Below, piece by piece: positions 48,993 through 58,700 of a stretch of 64,000 bases of DNA; positions within the stretch are counted from its first letter, which is position 1, and the number at the start of each line of letters is the position of its first letter. Position numbers and translations under genes: made by a program. Source of the DNA: Variovorax paradoxus (GTDB lineage: Bacteria; Pseudomonadota; Gammaproteobacteria; Burkholderiales; Burkholderiaceae_C). Location of the stretch: positions 2,294,001 to 2,358,000 of the forward strand of contig NZ_CP123990.1 of NCBI RefSeq assembly GCF_029919115.1, written 5' to 3'. The notes beneath the pieces are model-generated. The model did not search any database. It saw only the letters and a list, made by a program, of their open reading frames with translations, and was not told where the DNA came from.

Positions 48993-50521
48993 TGTACGGA
49001 CCGGGCCTTTCGCGTGGCGGGCCCGGCGCTCTTGCGCGAAGCCTTTGGTGCGGGCGCCTGGGCCGCGCCGCTGCGTGCGCGCTCCATCAGGTACGACACC
49101 AGCAGGCCCACAGGCCGCCCGGTCGATCCCTTGGCCGCGCCGCTCTTCCAGGCGGTGCCTGCGATGTCCAGGTGCGCCCAGGAAAAATCGCCGGCAAAGC
49201 GTTGCAGGAACTTGGCCGCGGTAATGGCGCCGCCGGCGCGGCCCGCCACATTGGCCACGTCGGCAAAGTTGCTCTTGAGCCCGTCTGCGTATTCGTCGTC
49301 CAGCGGCAGCCGCCAGCAGCGGTCTTGCGATTCTTCTCCGGCCGCCTGGAGCGCGGCGGCCAGCGTTTCGTCGGCCGTGAAAAGGCCGCTGCGCACGCCG
49401 CCCAGCGCCACCACGCAGGCGCCGGTGAGGGTGGCAATGTCGATCACTGCGGCCGGCTCGAAGCGCTTGGCGTATGTCAGTGCGTCGCACAGGATGAGGC
49501 GCCCTTCCGCATCGGTGTTCAGCACCTCGATGGTCTGCCCGCTCATGCTGGTGACCACGTCGCCGGGCTTGATGGCCCGGCCGTCGTTCATGTTCTCGCA
49601 CGAGGGCACCAGGCCCACCACGTTGATGGCAGGCTGGATTTCGCCCAGTGCGCGGAAGGTGCCGAGCACGCTCGCCGCGCCGCACATGTCGAACTTCATC
49701 TCGTCCATTTCGGCCGCCGGCTTGAGCGAGACGCCGCCGGTGTCGAAGGTAATTCCCTTGCCGACCAGCACCACGGGCGCCTGGTCCTTCGGACCGCCCT
49801 GATAGCGCAGCACGATGAAGCGCAGCGGCTCCGCGGAACCCTGCGCCACGGCGGCAAACGACCCCATGCCGAGTTTCTGCACTTCCTTCGGGCCCAGCAC
49901 CTCGCATTTGACACGGGGCAGCTTGGCCAGGCCTTGCGCGGCGTCGGCCAGCAAGGTGGGCGTGCAATAGTTGCCCGGGCGGTTGCCCCACTCCTTGGCA
50001 AATTCGATGCCGGCCACTGTTGCGCGGGCTTCTTCGAAGGCCTTGCTCACCGCCGCGGAGTCGCCGACGCCGAGCGTGAGGCTGCGGATGGTGCGCCCGC
50101 CCTCGCCGTTCGAGGCCTTGGATTTGGTCGTGGTGTAGACGTAGCTGGCGTCCGCTGCGGCGGTAACGGCGCACGCGACTGCCGCCGCGTCGGCTTCGTG
50201 CGCGAACACGATCACCACCCGCTTGGGCGCGTGGGCCTTGGCCGCGTTGACCGCCGCAATGACGCCGCTGCGCACCGACGCGGGCTTGCCGTCGCCAATG
50301 GCGGCAAGCACCACGCGCGACGCCACCACCTCGTCCGGATGGTAGAGCGCCAGCAGCTTGCCGGCCTTGTCGGGCAGGTCGCCGGCCTTGCGGGCACTGG
50401 CAACCAGGGCGGAAAGCGGGTCTTTGGCGGTGATGGGCGCGCCGGCGACGAGCACGATCAGCACGTCGGATTTTTCGGCCGCGGCGCGGGCGACGGTGAG
50501 GGTCTTGAGCTGAAAGTCCAT
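48989..50521 (-). CDS. pepA: Leucyl aminopeptidase (M17)
   Basis: A 510-residue cytosol aminopeptidase with the M17 signature NTDAEGRLILCDAL and the metal-binding stretches GKGITFDTGGVSLKPAAEMDEMKFDMCGAA. It removes N-terminal residues, and in E. coli PepA also binds DNA (Xer recombination, carAB control); nothing here tells whether that applies. It has a basic Ala/Lys-rich tail of about 25 residues. It is divergent from lptF with only 21 bp between starts. Confidence 0.95.
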   Translation of the reverse strand: MDFQLKTLTVARAAAEKSDVLIVLVAGAPITAKDPLSALVASARKAGDLPDKAGKLLALYHPDEVVASRVVLAAIGDGKPASVRSGVIAAVNAAKAHAPKRVVIVFAHEADAAAVACAVTAAADASYVYTTTKSKASNGEGGRTIRSLTLGVGDSAAVSKAFEEARATVAGIEFAKEWGNRPGNYCTPTLLADAAQGLAKLPRVKCEVLGPKEVQKLGMGSFAAVAQGSAEPLRFIVLRYQGGPKDQAPVVLVGKGITFDTGGVSLKPAAEMDEMKFDMCGAASVLGTFRALGEIQPAINVVGLVPSCENMNDGRAIKPGDVVTSMSGQTIEVLNTDAEGRLILCDALTYAKRFEPAAVIDIATLTGACVVALGGVRSGLFTADETLAAALQAAGEESQDRCWRLPLDDEYADGLKSNFADVANVAGRAGGAITAAKFLQRFAGDFSWAHLDIAGTAWKSGAAKGSTGRPVGLLVSYLMERARSGAAQAPAPKASRKSAGPATRKARSVQ

Positions 50522-50542
50522 AATCCTTTTTTTCCTCGAACG

Positions 50543-51685
50543 ATGTTATTCCATTCTTCCCTACGCAAGGAGCTGTCGCGCAGCTTCGGAGCGACCCTCG
50601 TGGTCCTGGTCACCATCGTGATGACCATGATGCTCATCCGCACGCTCGGGCTCGCCTCCAAGGGCAGCGTGAACCCGTCCGAAGTGTTCCTGGTAATGGC
50701 CTACACGGTGCTCGGCTACATGCCGACCATCCTGAGCCTGAGCCTGTTCATCGCCATTGTCGGCACCTTGTCGCGCATGTACCGCGACAGCGAAATGGTG
50801 ATCTGGTTCTCCAGCGGGCGCGGCCTCGTCGACTTCCTGCAGCCGCTGTTCCGCTTTGCGTGGCCGGTGCTCGCCCTGATCGCCATCATGGCCCTGCTGG
50901 GCTGGCCGTGGGCCAACTCGCAGACCATCGGCATGCGCGCGCAGTACGAACGGCGCAGCGACATCGAGCGCGTCACTCCCGGCGAATTCCGCGAATCGGC
51001 CGGGCGCATCCGCGTCTTTTTCATCGACAAGGACACGCCTGACGGCGCCACCGCGACCAACGTGTTCATCTGGGCCATCGAGCGGGGGCTGCAAATTACC
51101 ACCTCGGCGCGCAGCGGACGCATCGAGAACGTGGGTGAGCACCGCTACCTCATGTTGAGCAACGGCCAGCGGGTCGAGCGCCCCCTGGTGCAAACCGCAA
51201 CCTCGGGCCTCAAGATCAGCGAATTCGAAACCTACGGCACCCGCGCAGGCGGCAACGACTCCTTTACCGCCGACACCACGCCGGCACGCGCCAAGCCCAC
51301 GATCCAGCTCCTGCGGGAGCCGGGGGACGCGAACCGAGGCGAACTCGCCTGGCGCATCGGCATGCTGCTGGCCGCCATCAACTTCGTGCTGCTCGCACTG
51401 ACCGTTTCCAGCGTCAACCCGCGCGTGGGGCGCAGCGGCAACCTGCTGCTCGCGCTGTTCGCCTTCGTCGTGTACTACAACATGCTCAACCTCGGCCAAA
51501 GCTGGATCAGCTCGGGCCGCTACGGCATGGGCTCGTTCATGCTGCTGCTCCACGGCGGTGTGCTGCTGATCGGTGTTGCATGGCTGGCTTTGCGCAACAA
51601 CAACTGGGGCAGGCGACGCAAGACGGAACGCGTCATTGCCGGCGGCCTGCCGTCCCAGCCCACCAAGATCGACCCGACCTCGTGA
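50543..51685 (+). CDS. lptF: LPS export permease LptF
   Basis: A 380-residue YjgP/YjgQ-family protein with three N-terminal transmembrane helices, a periplasmic jellyroll (FFIDKDTPDGATATNVFIWAIERG, RYLMLSNGQRVERP) and three C-terminal helices. With LptG and LptB2 it lifts lipopolysaccharide out of the inner membrane. Its stop overlaps the lptG GTG start. A basic tail (NNNWGRRRKTERVIAGG) follows the last helix. Confidence 0.93.
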   Translation: MLFHSSLRKELSRSFGATLVVLVTIVMTMMLIRTLGLASKGSVNPSEVFLVMAYTVLGYMPTILSLSLFIAIVGTLSRMYRDSEMVIWFSSGRGLVDFLQPLFRFAWPVLALIAIMALLGWPWANSQTIGMRAQYERRSDIERVTPGEFRESAGRIRVFFIDKDTPDGATATNVFIWAIERGLQITTSARSGRIENVGEHRYLMLSNGQRVERPLVQTATSGLKISEFETYGTRAGGNDSFTADTTPARAKPTIQLLREPGDANRGELAWRIGMLLAAINFVLLALTVSSVNPRVGRSGNLLLALFAFVVYYNMLNLGQSWISSGRYGMGSFMLLLHGGVLLIGVAWLALRNNNWGRRRKTERVIAGGLPSQPTKIDPTS

Positions 51686-52791
51686 AAACAATCCGACGCC
51701 TGATCTACGTCGAGGCACTGAAGGCCGTGGCCTTCGTGACGCTCGGCTTCTTGAGCCTGTTCTTCTTTTTCGACTTCGTCGACGAACTGCAATCCATCGG
51801 CAAGCCCGAAAGCCTTGCCTACGGCCCCGGGCAGGCACTGGTCTACGTGACCCTGCTCATTCCAAGCCACCTTTATGAACTGCTCCCGATCACGGTGCTG
51901 ATCGGCTGCATCTTCGTGATGGCGCGGCTGGCGCAAAGCTCCGAATACACCATTCTGCGCACCAGCGGCCTCGGCCCATGGCGTGCGCTGCGCACGCTGC
52001 TCCTGCTGGGCGTCGGCTTTGTTTTTCTGACCTTTGCCATCGGCGACTACATCGCGCCTGCGTCGGAGCGCACGGGGCAGCTGCTCAAGTCGCGCTACCA
52101 GGGCACCTTCTCGCTGGTCGGCAATACGGGAGCGTGGCTCAAGGAGAAGCGCGGCAACGTGTCCTACGCCGTCAACGTGGTGTCCATTTCGCGCGACGGC
52201 TCCCTTCGGAATGCGCGCATCTTCGAATTCGACGAGAAGGGCTATGTACGCAGGCAGCTTCTCGCGACTTCCGCGCGCATCGTCGACGACCACTGGGCCC
52301 TTTCTGACGTCGAGCTGCAGGACTACAACACCCGCACCGACGCCAACAAGGCGCACATCTTGACCACGCGGGTGCCGCAGATGGACTGGCCCACCACGCT
52401 CACGGCCGAAATGGTGTCGGTCGCCCTCTTGCGGCCCGACCGCATGAGCACCATCGACCTGTTCGACTACATCAGCCACCTCGAAGCCAACGGCCAAACC
52501 GCCCAGCGCTATGAGATCCAGTTCTGGCGCAAGGTCTTCTATCCGCTCTCGTGCCTGGTGATGGTCGTGCTCGCCCTGCCTTTCGCGTACCTGCATTTCC
52601 GCCAGACCGGCATCACCACCTATGTGTTCGGCGGCGTGATGATCGGCATCAGCTTTTTCCTGCTGAACAACGTGTTCGGCTATCTCGGCAACCTGAGCAA
52701 CTGGTCGCCCTGGCTTACGGCGGCGGCGCCAGGGCTCATCTATTCGGTCATGTCGCTTGCCGCGTTCAGCTGGCTGGTTCTTCGACGATAG
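51682..52791 (+). CDS. lptG: LPS export permease LptG
   Basis: A 369-residue partner of LptF with the same three-helix, jellyroll, three-helix layout (IYVEALKAVAFVTLGFLSLFFFFDFVDEL, SSEYTILRTSGLGPWRALRTLL, RYEIQFWRKVFYPLSCLVMVVLALPFAYLH). The GTG at 51682 overlaps the lptF TGA (GTGA), which decides the start. Confidence 0.93.
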   Translation: MKTIRRLIYVEALKAVAFVTLGFLSLFFFFDFVDELQSIGKPESLAYGPGQALVYVTLLIPSHLYELLPITVLIGCIFVMARLAQSSEYTILRTSGLGPWRALRTLLLLGVGFVFLTFAIGDYIAPASERTGQLLKSRYQGTFSLVGNTGAWLKEKRGNVSYAVNVVSISRDGSLRNARIFEFDEKGYVRRQLLATSARIVDDHWALSDVELQDYNTRTDANKAHILTTRVPQMDWPTTLTAEMVSVALLRPDRMSTIDLFDYISHLEANGQTAQRYEIQFWRKVFYPLSCLVMVVLALPFAYLHFRQTGITTYVFGGVMIGISFFLLNNVFGYLGNLSNWSPWLTAAAPGLIYSVMSLAAFSWLVLRR

Positions 52792-52807
52792 AAGCGGGAC
52801 GACAGAC

Positions 52808-53182
52808 GTGACGACGGTGAACTCAAGGGGCATCATCCTCCTGGCCCATGGCTCGCGCGACGAGCGCTGGCGCGAGCCCATCGAGGCCGTGGCTGCGCGC
52901 GTCACCGCGCTCGATCCGCAAGCGCGGGTGGTTTGCGCCTACATGGAGCTGGCCACGCCCGATTTGCGCACCGCTTCCGCAGCCCTGATTGCGAGCGGCG
53001 CGCGCTCGCTCAGGGTCGTTCCGCTGTTTCTGGGCATGGGCAAGCACGCGCGCGAAGACCTGCCGCTCCAGCTGAACGCACTGCGCGCCACTTGGCCCAA
53101 TGTCGAATTCCAGCTAGCCAGCATCGTCGGCGAAGAACCCGAACTGGTCGAGCTACTGGCCAGGATCGCAACCAAATCTTGA
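52808..53182 (+). CDS. cbiX: Sirohydrochlorin chelatase/CbiX-like protein
   Basis: A 124-residue single-domain CbiX(S)-type chelatase: GIILLAHGSRDERWREPIEAVAARV carries the metal-binding His of LAHGS, and VVPLFLGMGKHAREDLPLQL carries the second His. Members insert Co or Fe into sirohydrochlorin for cobalamin or siroheme. The CysB-type regulator downstream favours siroheme for sulfite reductase, by inference. The start is GTG at 52808; a GTG at 52817 is possible. Confidence 0.9.
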   Translation: MTTVNSRGIILLAHGSRDERWREPIEAVAARVTALDPQARVVCAYMELATPDLRTASAALIASGARSLRVVPLFLGMGKHAREDLPLQLNALRATWPNVEFQLASIVGEEPELVELLARIATKS

Positions 53183-53219
53183 AGTCCCGGGCATTTCGAT
53201 AGACTCCGAAGGCATAATG

Positions 53220-53241
53220 AATTCCGCAATAAGACGGAATT
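53220..53241. promoter_or_regulatory. Inverted repeat upstream of the cysB-like gene
   Basis: AATTCCG (53220-53226), 8-bp spacer, CGGAATT (53235-53241), ending 4 bp before the ATG at 53246. CATAAT at 53213-53218 is a possible -10 just upstream. The position fits autoregulation of the LysR-type gene. The arms are not the AT-rich half-sites known for E. coli CysB, so binding is only inferred. Confidence 0.45.
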
Positions 53242-53245
53242 TGAT

Positions 53246-54187
53246 ATGAATCTGCACCAATTCAAGTTTGTTCAGGAAGCCGTGCGGCGCAACCTGAACC
53301 TCACCGAGGCGGCGAAGGCGCTCCATACCTCGCAGCCCGGGGTGTCCAAAGCCATCATCGAGCTCGAAGAGGAGCTCGGCGTCGAGATCTTCGCCCGCCA
53401 CGGCAAGCGCCTCAAGCGGGTCACCGAGCCGGGCCAGCATGTCATCGCCAGCATCGAACTGATCATGCGGGAAGTGGGCAACCTCAAGCGCATTGGCGAA
53501 CAATTCAGCGCCCAGGACAGCGGCACCCTCTCCATTGCGACCACCCATACCCAGGCGCGCTATGTGCTGCCGGTGCCGGTGGCCCGGCTTCGCGAGGCCT
53601 ATCCCAAGGTCAACGTGAGCCTGCACCAGGGCTCGCCCGACCAGGTGGCGCGCATGGTGATCGATGAAATCGCCGAGGTGGGCATTGCCACCGAGTCGCT
53701 CGCGGACTACGCCGAGCTCGTGACCCTGCCTTGCTACGAATGGCAGCACGTGCTGGTGCTCCCCAAAGACCATCCGCTGGCTGCCAAGGAGCGCATTTCG
53801 CTCGAGGACCTGGCGCACGAACCCATCATTACCTACCACCCGTCGTTCACCGGCCGCACGCGCATAGACCACGCCTTTGCACAGAAAAAGCTCACGCCGC
53901 GCATCGCGCTCGAAGCCATCGATTCCGACGTGATCAAGACTTACGTGCGCCTTGGCCTGGGCGTGGGCATCGTGGCCGAGATGGCTGTGCGCGACGAGTC
54001 GAACGCCGACCTCGTGGTGCGCCCCATGGGGCACGTGTTCGGCCAGAACATCGCCCGCGTGGCGTTCAAGCGCAGCGCCTACCTGCGCAACTTCGTGTTC
54101 AAGTTTGCCGAGCTGCTATCCGACCGGCTCGACCGCAACCTCATTGCAAAAGCCCTGAGCGGCCACCAGCAAGACTACGACCTTTGA
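53246..54187 (+). CDS. cysB: LysR-type regulator, CysB/Cbl family
   Basis: The 313-residue protein resembles CysB: MNLHQFKFVQEAVRRNLNLTEAAKALHTSQPGVSKAIIELEEELGVEIFARHGKRLKRVTEPG is the DNA-binding region. TTHTQARYVLPVPV, LHQGSPDQVARMV and TYHPSFTGRTRIDHAF are the effector-site stretches of CysB/Cbl, which respond to acetylserine, sulfate and sulfite-derived signals in sulfur assimilation. Cbl is the alternative name. No cys genes lie in the window apart from the chelatase upstream. Confidence 0.92.
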   Translation: MNLHQFKFVQEAVRRNLNLTEAAKALHTSQPGVSKAIIELEEELGVEIFARHGKRLKRVTEPGQHVIASIELIMREVGNLKRIGEQFSAQDSGTLSIATTHTQARYVLPVPVARLREAYPKVNVSLHQGSPDQVARMVIDEIAEVGIATESLADYAELVTLPCYEWQHVLVLPKDHPLAAKERISLEDLAHEPIITYHPSFTGRTRIDHAFAQKKLTPRIALEAIDSDVIKTYVRLGLGVGIVAEMAVRDESNADLVVRPMGHVFGQNIARVAFKRSAYLRNFVFKFAELLSDRLDRNLIAKALSGHQQDYDL

Positions 54188-54218
54188 CATTCAGCAGCCC
54201 CAGTTTCCGAACACGACC

Positions 54219-55394
54219 ATGAGCACCGTTTCTACCGCCCCCCGCACGCCGGACATCGCCACCAAGCTGCCCGCCGTCGGCACCACCATCTTCACCGTGA
54301 TGTCCGCACTGGCAACCGAGAAGGACGCGGTCAACCTCGGCCAGGGCTTCCCCGATTTCAACTGCGACCCGAAGCTGCTCGAAGACGTGACGGCCGCCAT
54401 GGCCGCCGGCCACAACCAGTATCCGCCGATGCCCGGCATTCCCGCACTGCGCGAAGCCATTGCCGGCAAGATCGCCGCGCTCTACGGCCACGGCTACAAC
54501 GCGGCGACCGAAATCACGGTGACCGCGGGTGCCACGCACGCAATCATCACGGCCATTCTTGCAGTGGTGCGCGCGGGCGACGAGGTGATCGTTCTGGAGC
54601 CCTGCTACGACAGCTACGTGCCCAACATCGAACTGGCCGGCGGCAGCGTGGTGCGCGTGCCGCTCACGCCGGGCACCTTCCGGCCCGACTTCGACAAGAT
54701 TGCCGCGGCACTTTCGCCGCGCACGCGCGCCATCATCGTCAACACGCCGCACAACCCGAGCGCCACCATCTGGACCGCGGCCGAAATGCGCAAGCTCGAA
54801 GAGCTGCTCGCGCCGACCGACGTGTTCGTGATTGCCGACGAGGTGTACGAGCACATGATCTACGACGGTGCGCAGCACGAAAGCGTGGCGCGCTTCCCGG
54901 GCCTGGCCGCACGCAGCTTCATCGTGAGCAGCTTCGGCAAGACCTACCATGTCACCGGCTGGAAGGTCGGCTACGTGGCGGCGCCCGCACCGCTCATGGC
55001 TGAATTCCGCAAGGTGCACCAGTTCAACGTGTTCACCGTGAACACACCCATGCAGCACGCACTCGCGCAGTACATGGCCGACCCGAAGCCCTACCTCGAG
55101 CTTCCGGCCTTCTACCAGCGCAAGCGCGACCTTTTTGCCGCAGGGCTCGCCGAGAAGACCCGCTTCAAGCTGCTGCGCAGCGAAGGCAGCTATTTCCAGT
55201 GCGTCGACATCTCTGCGGTGAGCGAGCTTTCCGAAGCAGATTTCTGCCTTTGGCTCACCAGCGAGATCGGCGTGGCGGCCATTCCGCTGTCGGCGTTCTA
55301 TGGCAACGGTTTCGACCAGCGCGTGGTCCGCTTCTGCTTTGCCAAGAAGGACGAGACGCTGATTTCCGCGCTGGACCGTCTCGCCCGGCTCTGA
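54219..55394 (+). CDS. PLP-dependent aminotransferase, methionine aminotransferase-like (YbdL type)
   Basis: A 391-residue fold-type I class I/II aminotransferase with NLGQGFPDFNCDPKL, TAGATHAI, NTPHNPSA, ADEVYEHMIYDG and Schiff-base K241 in SSFGKTYHVTGWKVGY. The N-terminus (LPAVGTTIFTVMSALATEKDAVNLGQGFPDF) is that of the methionine/kynurenine aminotransferase group. Position next to cysB fits methionine or other sulfur amino acid use, but the substrate is not proved. Confidence 0.9.
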   Translation: MSTVSTAPRTPDIATKLPAVGTTIFTVMSALATEKDAVNLGQGFPDFNCDPKLLEDVTAAMAAGHNQYPPMPGIPALREAIAGKIAALYGHGYNAATEITVTAGATHAIITAILAVVRAGDEVIVLEPCYDSYVPNIELAGGSVVRVPLTPGTFRPDFDKIAAALSPRTRAIIVNTPHNPSATIWTAAEMRKLEELLAPTDVFVIADEVYEHMIYDGAQHESVARFPGLAARSFIVSSFGKTYHVTGWKVGYVAAPAPLMAEFRKVHQFNVFTVNTPMQHALAQYMADPKPYLELPAFYQRKRDLFAAGLAEKTRFKLLRSEGSYFQCVDISAVSELSEADFCLWLTSEIGVAAIPLSAFYGNGFDQRVVRFCFAKKDETLISALDRLARL

Positions 55395-55529
55395 CTGGGC
55401 TGAGGCGGCTTCAAGGCCGACGCGAACGGTAGGACAGTCCTGACCGCCGAAGGAGCGGCTTTCCGGCGTGTTTTGCGCCCCCGGACAACGAGCATCCACT
55501 CTCGTAACAACAACGTCCAGGAGAAAAGC

Positions 55530-55688
55530 ATGTCCCTCTCGTTCATTCTGCTGATCATTCTGATCTTGCTGCTGATCGGCGCGCTGCCGAGCTGGGGCTA
55601 CAGCCGCAGCTGGGGTTACGGGCCAAGCGGTGGCCTGGGCCTTGTCCTGGTGATCGTGATCATCCTGGTGCTCATGGGACGCATATAG
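55530..55688 (+). CDS. DUF3309 small membrane protein
   Basis: A 52-residue protein: MSLSFILLIILILLLIGALPSWGYSRSWGYGPSGGLGLVLVIVIILVLMGRI, two hydrophobic helices around a Trp/Tyr/Gly hinge, the full DUF3309 pattern. Function is unknown. CCAGGAGAAAAGC precedes the ATG. A terminator starts 30 bp after the stop. Confidence 0.9.
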   Translation: MSLSFILLIILILLLIGALPSWGYSRSWGYGPSGGLGLVLVIVIILVLMGRI

Positions 55689-55717
55689 CGCCTGCTGAAA
55701 TTACTCGCACCTGAAGG

Positions 55718-55746
55718 AAGCCCGCGCAAGCGGGCTTCTTTTTTTC
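55718..55746. terminator. Intrinsic terminator
   Basis: GAAGCCCGC (55718-55726), GCAA tetraloop, GCGGGCTTC (55731-55739), T run to 55746. It lies between the DUF3309 gene and the convergent hrpA stop at 55758 and probably serves mainly the plus strand. Confidence 0.92.
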
Positions 55747-55757
55747 CGCCTTGCAGG

Positions 55758-58700
55758 TCAGGCTTGCAGCTGCGCCCAGGCCTTGTCGAGCCGCTTGACG
55801 CTTACCGGTTGCGGCGTGCGCAGTTCCTGTGCGAAGAAGCTCACGCGAAGCTCTTCGAGCAGCCAGCGAAACTCGAGCATGCGATCGTCCACCACGCCCT
55901 TGCGCTCCGCCACCAATCGCCAGTAGCGCTGCTCCTGCGGGCGCAACTCGGCCAGCTTGGCTGCGTCGCGCGCGGGGTCGGCGCGCAGCTTGTCCAGCCG
56001 CAGCACGATGGCCTTGAGGTACCGCGCGAAATGCTGCAACTGCGTCCACGGCGCATCGGCAATGAAGCGCTTGCCGACCAGGCGCTGCAGCTGCTGTGCG
56101 GCATCTTGCACCGCCTCGGGCTGGATCTTGGTGTCCTTTATCTTGCGCGCGGCGGCCGCGTATTCGACCAGGATCGCCGAAGCCAGCCGGGCCACCTCGT
56201 TGGCAATCAGCGTGAGACGCCCGCGGCCTTCCTCGAGCCGGCGCTTGAAGGCAAATTCGTCGGTGGGCAGCGGCTCCTGCAGAAATGCCCGGTCAATGGC
56301 CACATCGATGATCTGCGTGCGCAACTCTTCCGATGTGCCAAGCGGCATGTAGGCCACGGCCATCTTCTGCAGATCGGGAATGTTCTTTTCGAGGTACTTG
56401 AGCGCATCTTTCAGTTGCAGCGCAAACAGCCTGCGCAGGCCCGCGCGGTGCTTTGCAGCGGCCACGGCGGGTTCGTCGAACACCTCGATGGTGACGGCGT
56501 CGCCTTCGTCCCGCAGCGCGGGAAAACCAATGAGCGACTGCGATCCGCGGCGCACTTCCATCAGTTCGGGCAGTTCGCCGAAGCTCCAGTTCGTGTAGCG
56601 CTGGCCAGCCGGCAAGCTCGGCGCGGCAGGTGCAGGCGCGGCGGCTGCGTTGCCCTTGTTTTGCGCGCGTCCCTCGGCGCCGCCGTCCGGCTTTCGCTCC
56701 GCGGAAGCCTTGACGTTGAGCCCCGCCAACGCCTGGAAGGCGCCCCGCGCCTGCGCACCCAGTTCGGCCTTGAGTGCGCCCAGGTTGCGCCCCATGCCAA
56801 GCTGGCGCCCATGCTCGTCCACGATGCGCAGGTTCATGAACAGGTGCGGCGGCAGCATGTCGAGCTTGAAGTCGGCGCGCTTCACGTCGATGCTCGTGGC
56901 GTCGCGCACGCGCTTGAGCAGCACGTCGGTCAGCGAGCCGTGGCCGAACACCTCGGGCGCCGAGAGTTCTTCCGCCAGCTTTGCCGCGGAATCGGGCAGC
57001 GGCACCAGGCGCGACCGCGGGCGCTGCGGCAGGCTCTTGAGCAGCGCCTGGATCTTGTCCTTCAGCATGCCGGTGACCAGCCACTCGCAGCGCTCTTCGC
57101 TCACCTGGTTCAGCACGAAGAGCGGCACGCTCACCGTGAGGCCGTCTTTCGCATCGCCTGGCTCGTGCAGGTAGCTCGCCGCGCAATCGACACCGCCGAG
57201 CCGCAGTGTGGGCGGAAACGACTGCGTGGTGATGCCCGCCGCCTGGTGGCGCATCAGCTCTTCGCGCGTCAGGTACAGCAGGCGCGGCTGCTCCTTCGAG
57301 GCATGGCGGTACCAGTTCTCGAAGGTGATGCCGCTCGCCACGTCGGCAGGCAACTGCGCGTCGTAAAAGGCGAAGATCAGCTCCTCATCGACCAGCACGT
57401 CTTGCCGGCGCGCCTTGTGCTCCAGCCCCTCGACCTCGCGCACCAGCTTGCGATTGGCCACGAGGAACGGAAACTTGCTTTCCCATTGCCCGCCGACCAG
57501 CGCCTCGCGAATGAAGATTTCGCGCGCCGCCACGGGGTCGACCTTGGTGAAATCGACCCGGCGCCCGCTGTAGACGACCAGCCCATAGAGCGTTGCGCGT
57601 TCCAGCGCCGAAACCTGCGCGCCCTTCTTCTCCCAGTGCGGATCGAGCAGTTGCTTTTTCAGCAGATGGCCGGCCACCTGTTCGAGCCACTGCGGTTCGA
57701 TGTTGGCAATGCCGCGGCCGAAGAGCCGCGTCGTCTCGACCAGTTCGGCCGCAACGATCCACCGGCCGGGCTTTTTCTTCAGGTGCGCACCCGGATGACG
57801 ATAGAACTTGATGCCGCGCGCACCGAGATACGCCTCGTCGTCTTCCAGCTTCCAGCCCACATTGCCGAGCAGGCCCGCCAGCATCGAAAGATGCAGCGGC
57901 TCGTAGCCTGCGGGCTCCGCGTTGATGCGCCACTTGTGCTCCGTGACGACCGTGAGCAGCTGCGAGTGAATGTCGCGCCATTCACGCACGCGGCGGATGT
58001 TGATGAAGTTCTGTCGCAGCAGCTGCTCGTACTGGCGGTTGCTGAGCTTGTGGGTGTCGCCGTGGCCGCCGCGCGCATCCGCGATCCATTTCCACAGCCG
58101 CAGGTAGCCGCTGAACTCGCTCTTTTCATCGTCGAATTTGGAGTGGGCCTGGTCGGCCTGCTGTTGCGCGTCCATCGGCCTGTCGCGCACGTCCTGCACG
58201 CTGAGAGCCGATGCAATGACGAGCACTTCTTCGAGCGCGCCGCGTGTGCGCGCTTCCAGGATCATCCGGCCCACGCGCGGATCGAGCGGCAGCTTGGCCA
58301 GCTCGGCACCCGTGGCCGTGAGCTCGTTGGCGTCGTCGACCGCGCCCAGTTCGTTCAGCAGTTGGTAGCCGTCCGCAATCGCACGCGGCGAAGGGGCTTC
58401 GAGGAACGGAAAACGCGCCACGTCGCCCAGGCGCAGCGACTTCATGCGCAAGATGACGCCGGCCAGCGATGAACGCAGGATCTCGGGATCGGTAAAGCGC
58501 GGCCGGCCTTCGAAATCCTTCTCGTCGTAAAGCCGGATGCAAATGCCGTTGGCCACCCGGCCGCAACGGCCCGCGCGCTGGTTGGCCGCGGCCTGGCTGA
58601 TCGGCTCGACCAGCAACTGCTCGACCTTGCTGCGGAAGCTGTAGCGCTTGACGCGCGCCGTGCCGGTATCGATCACATAGCGGATGCCCGGGACGGTGAG

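Noticed and set aside
49172..50542. Plus-strand open frame upstream of lptF in the same frame
   Set aside because: It is antisense to pepA. LptF homology starts only at the ATG at 50543, so the long extension is an artefact.
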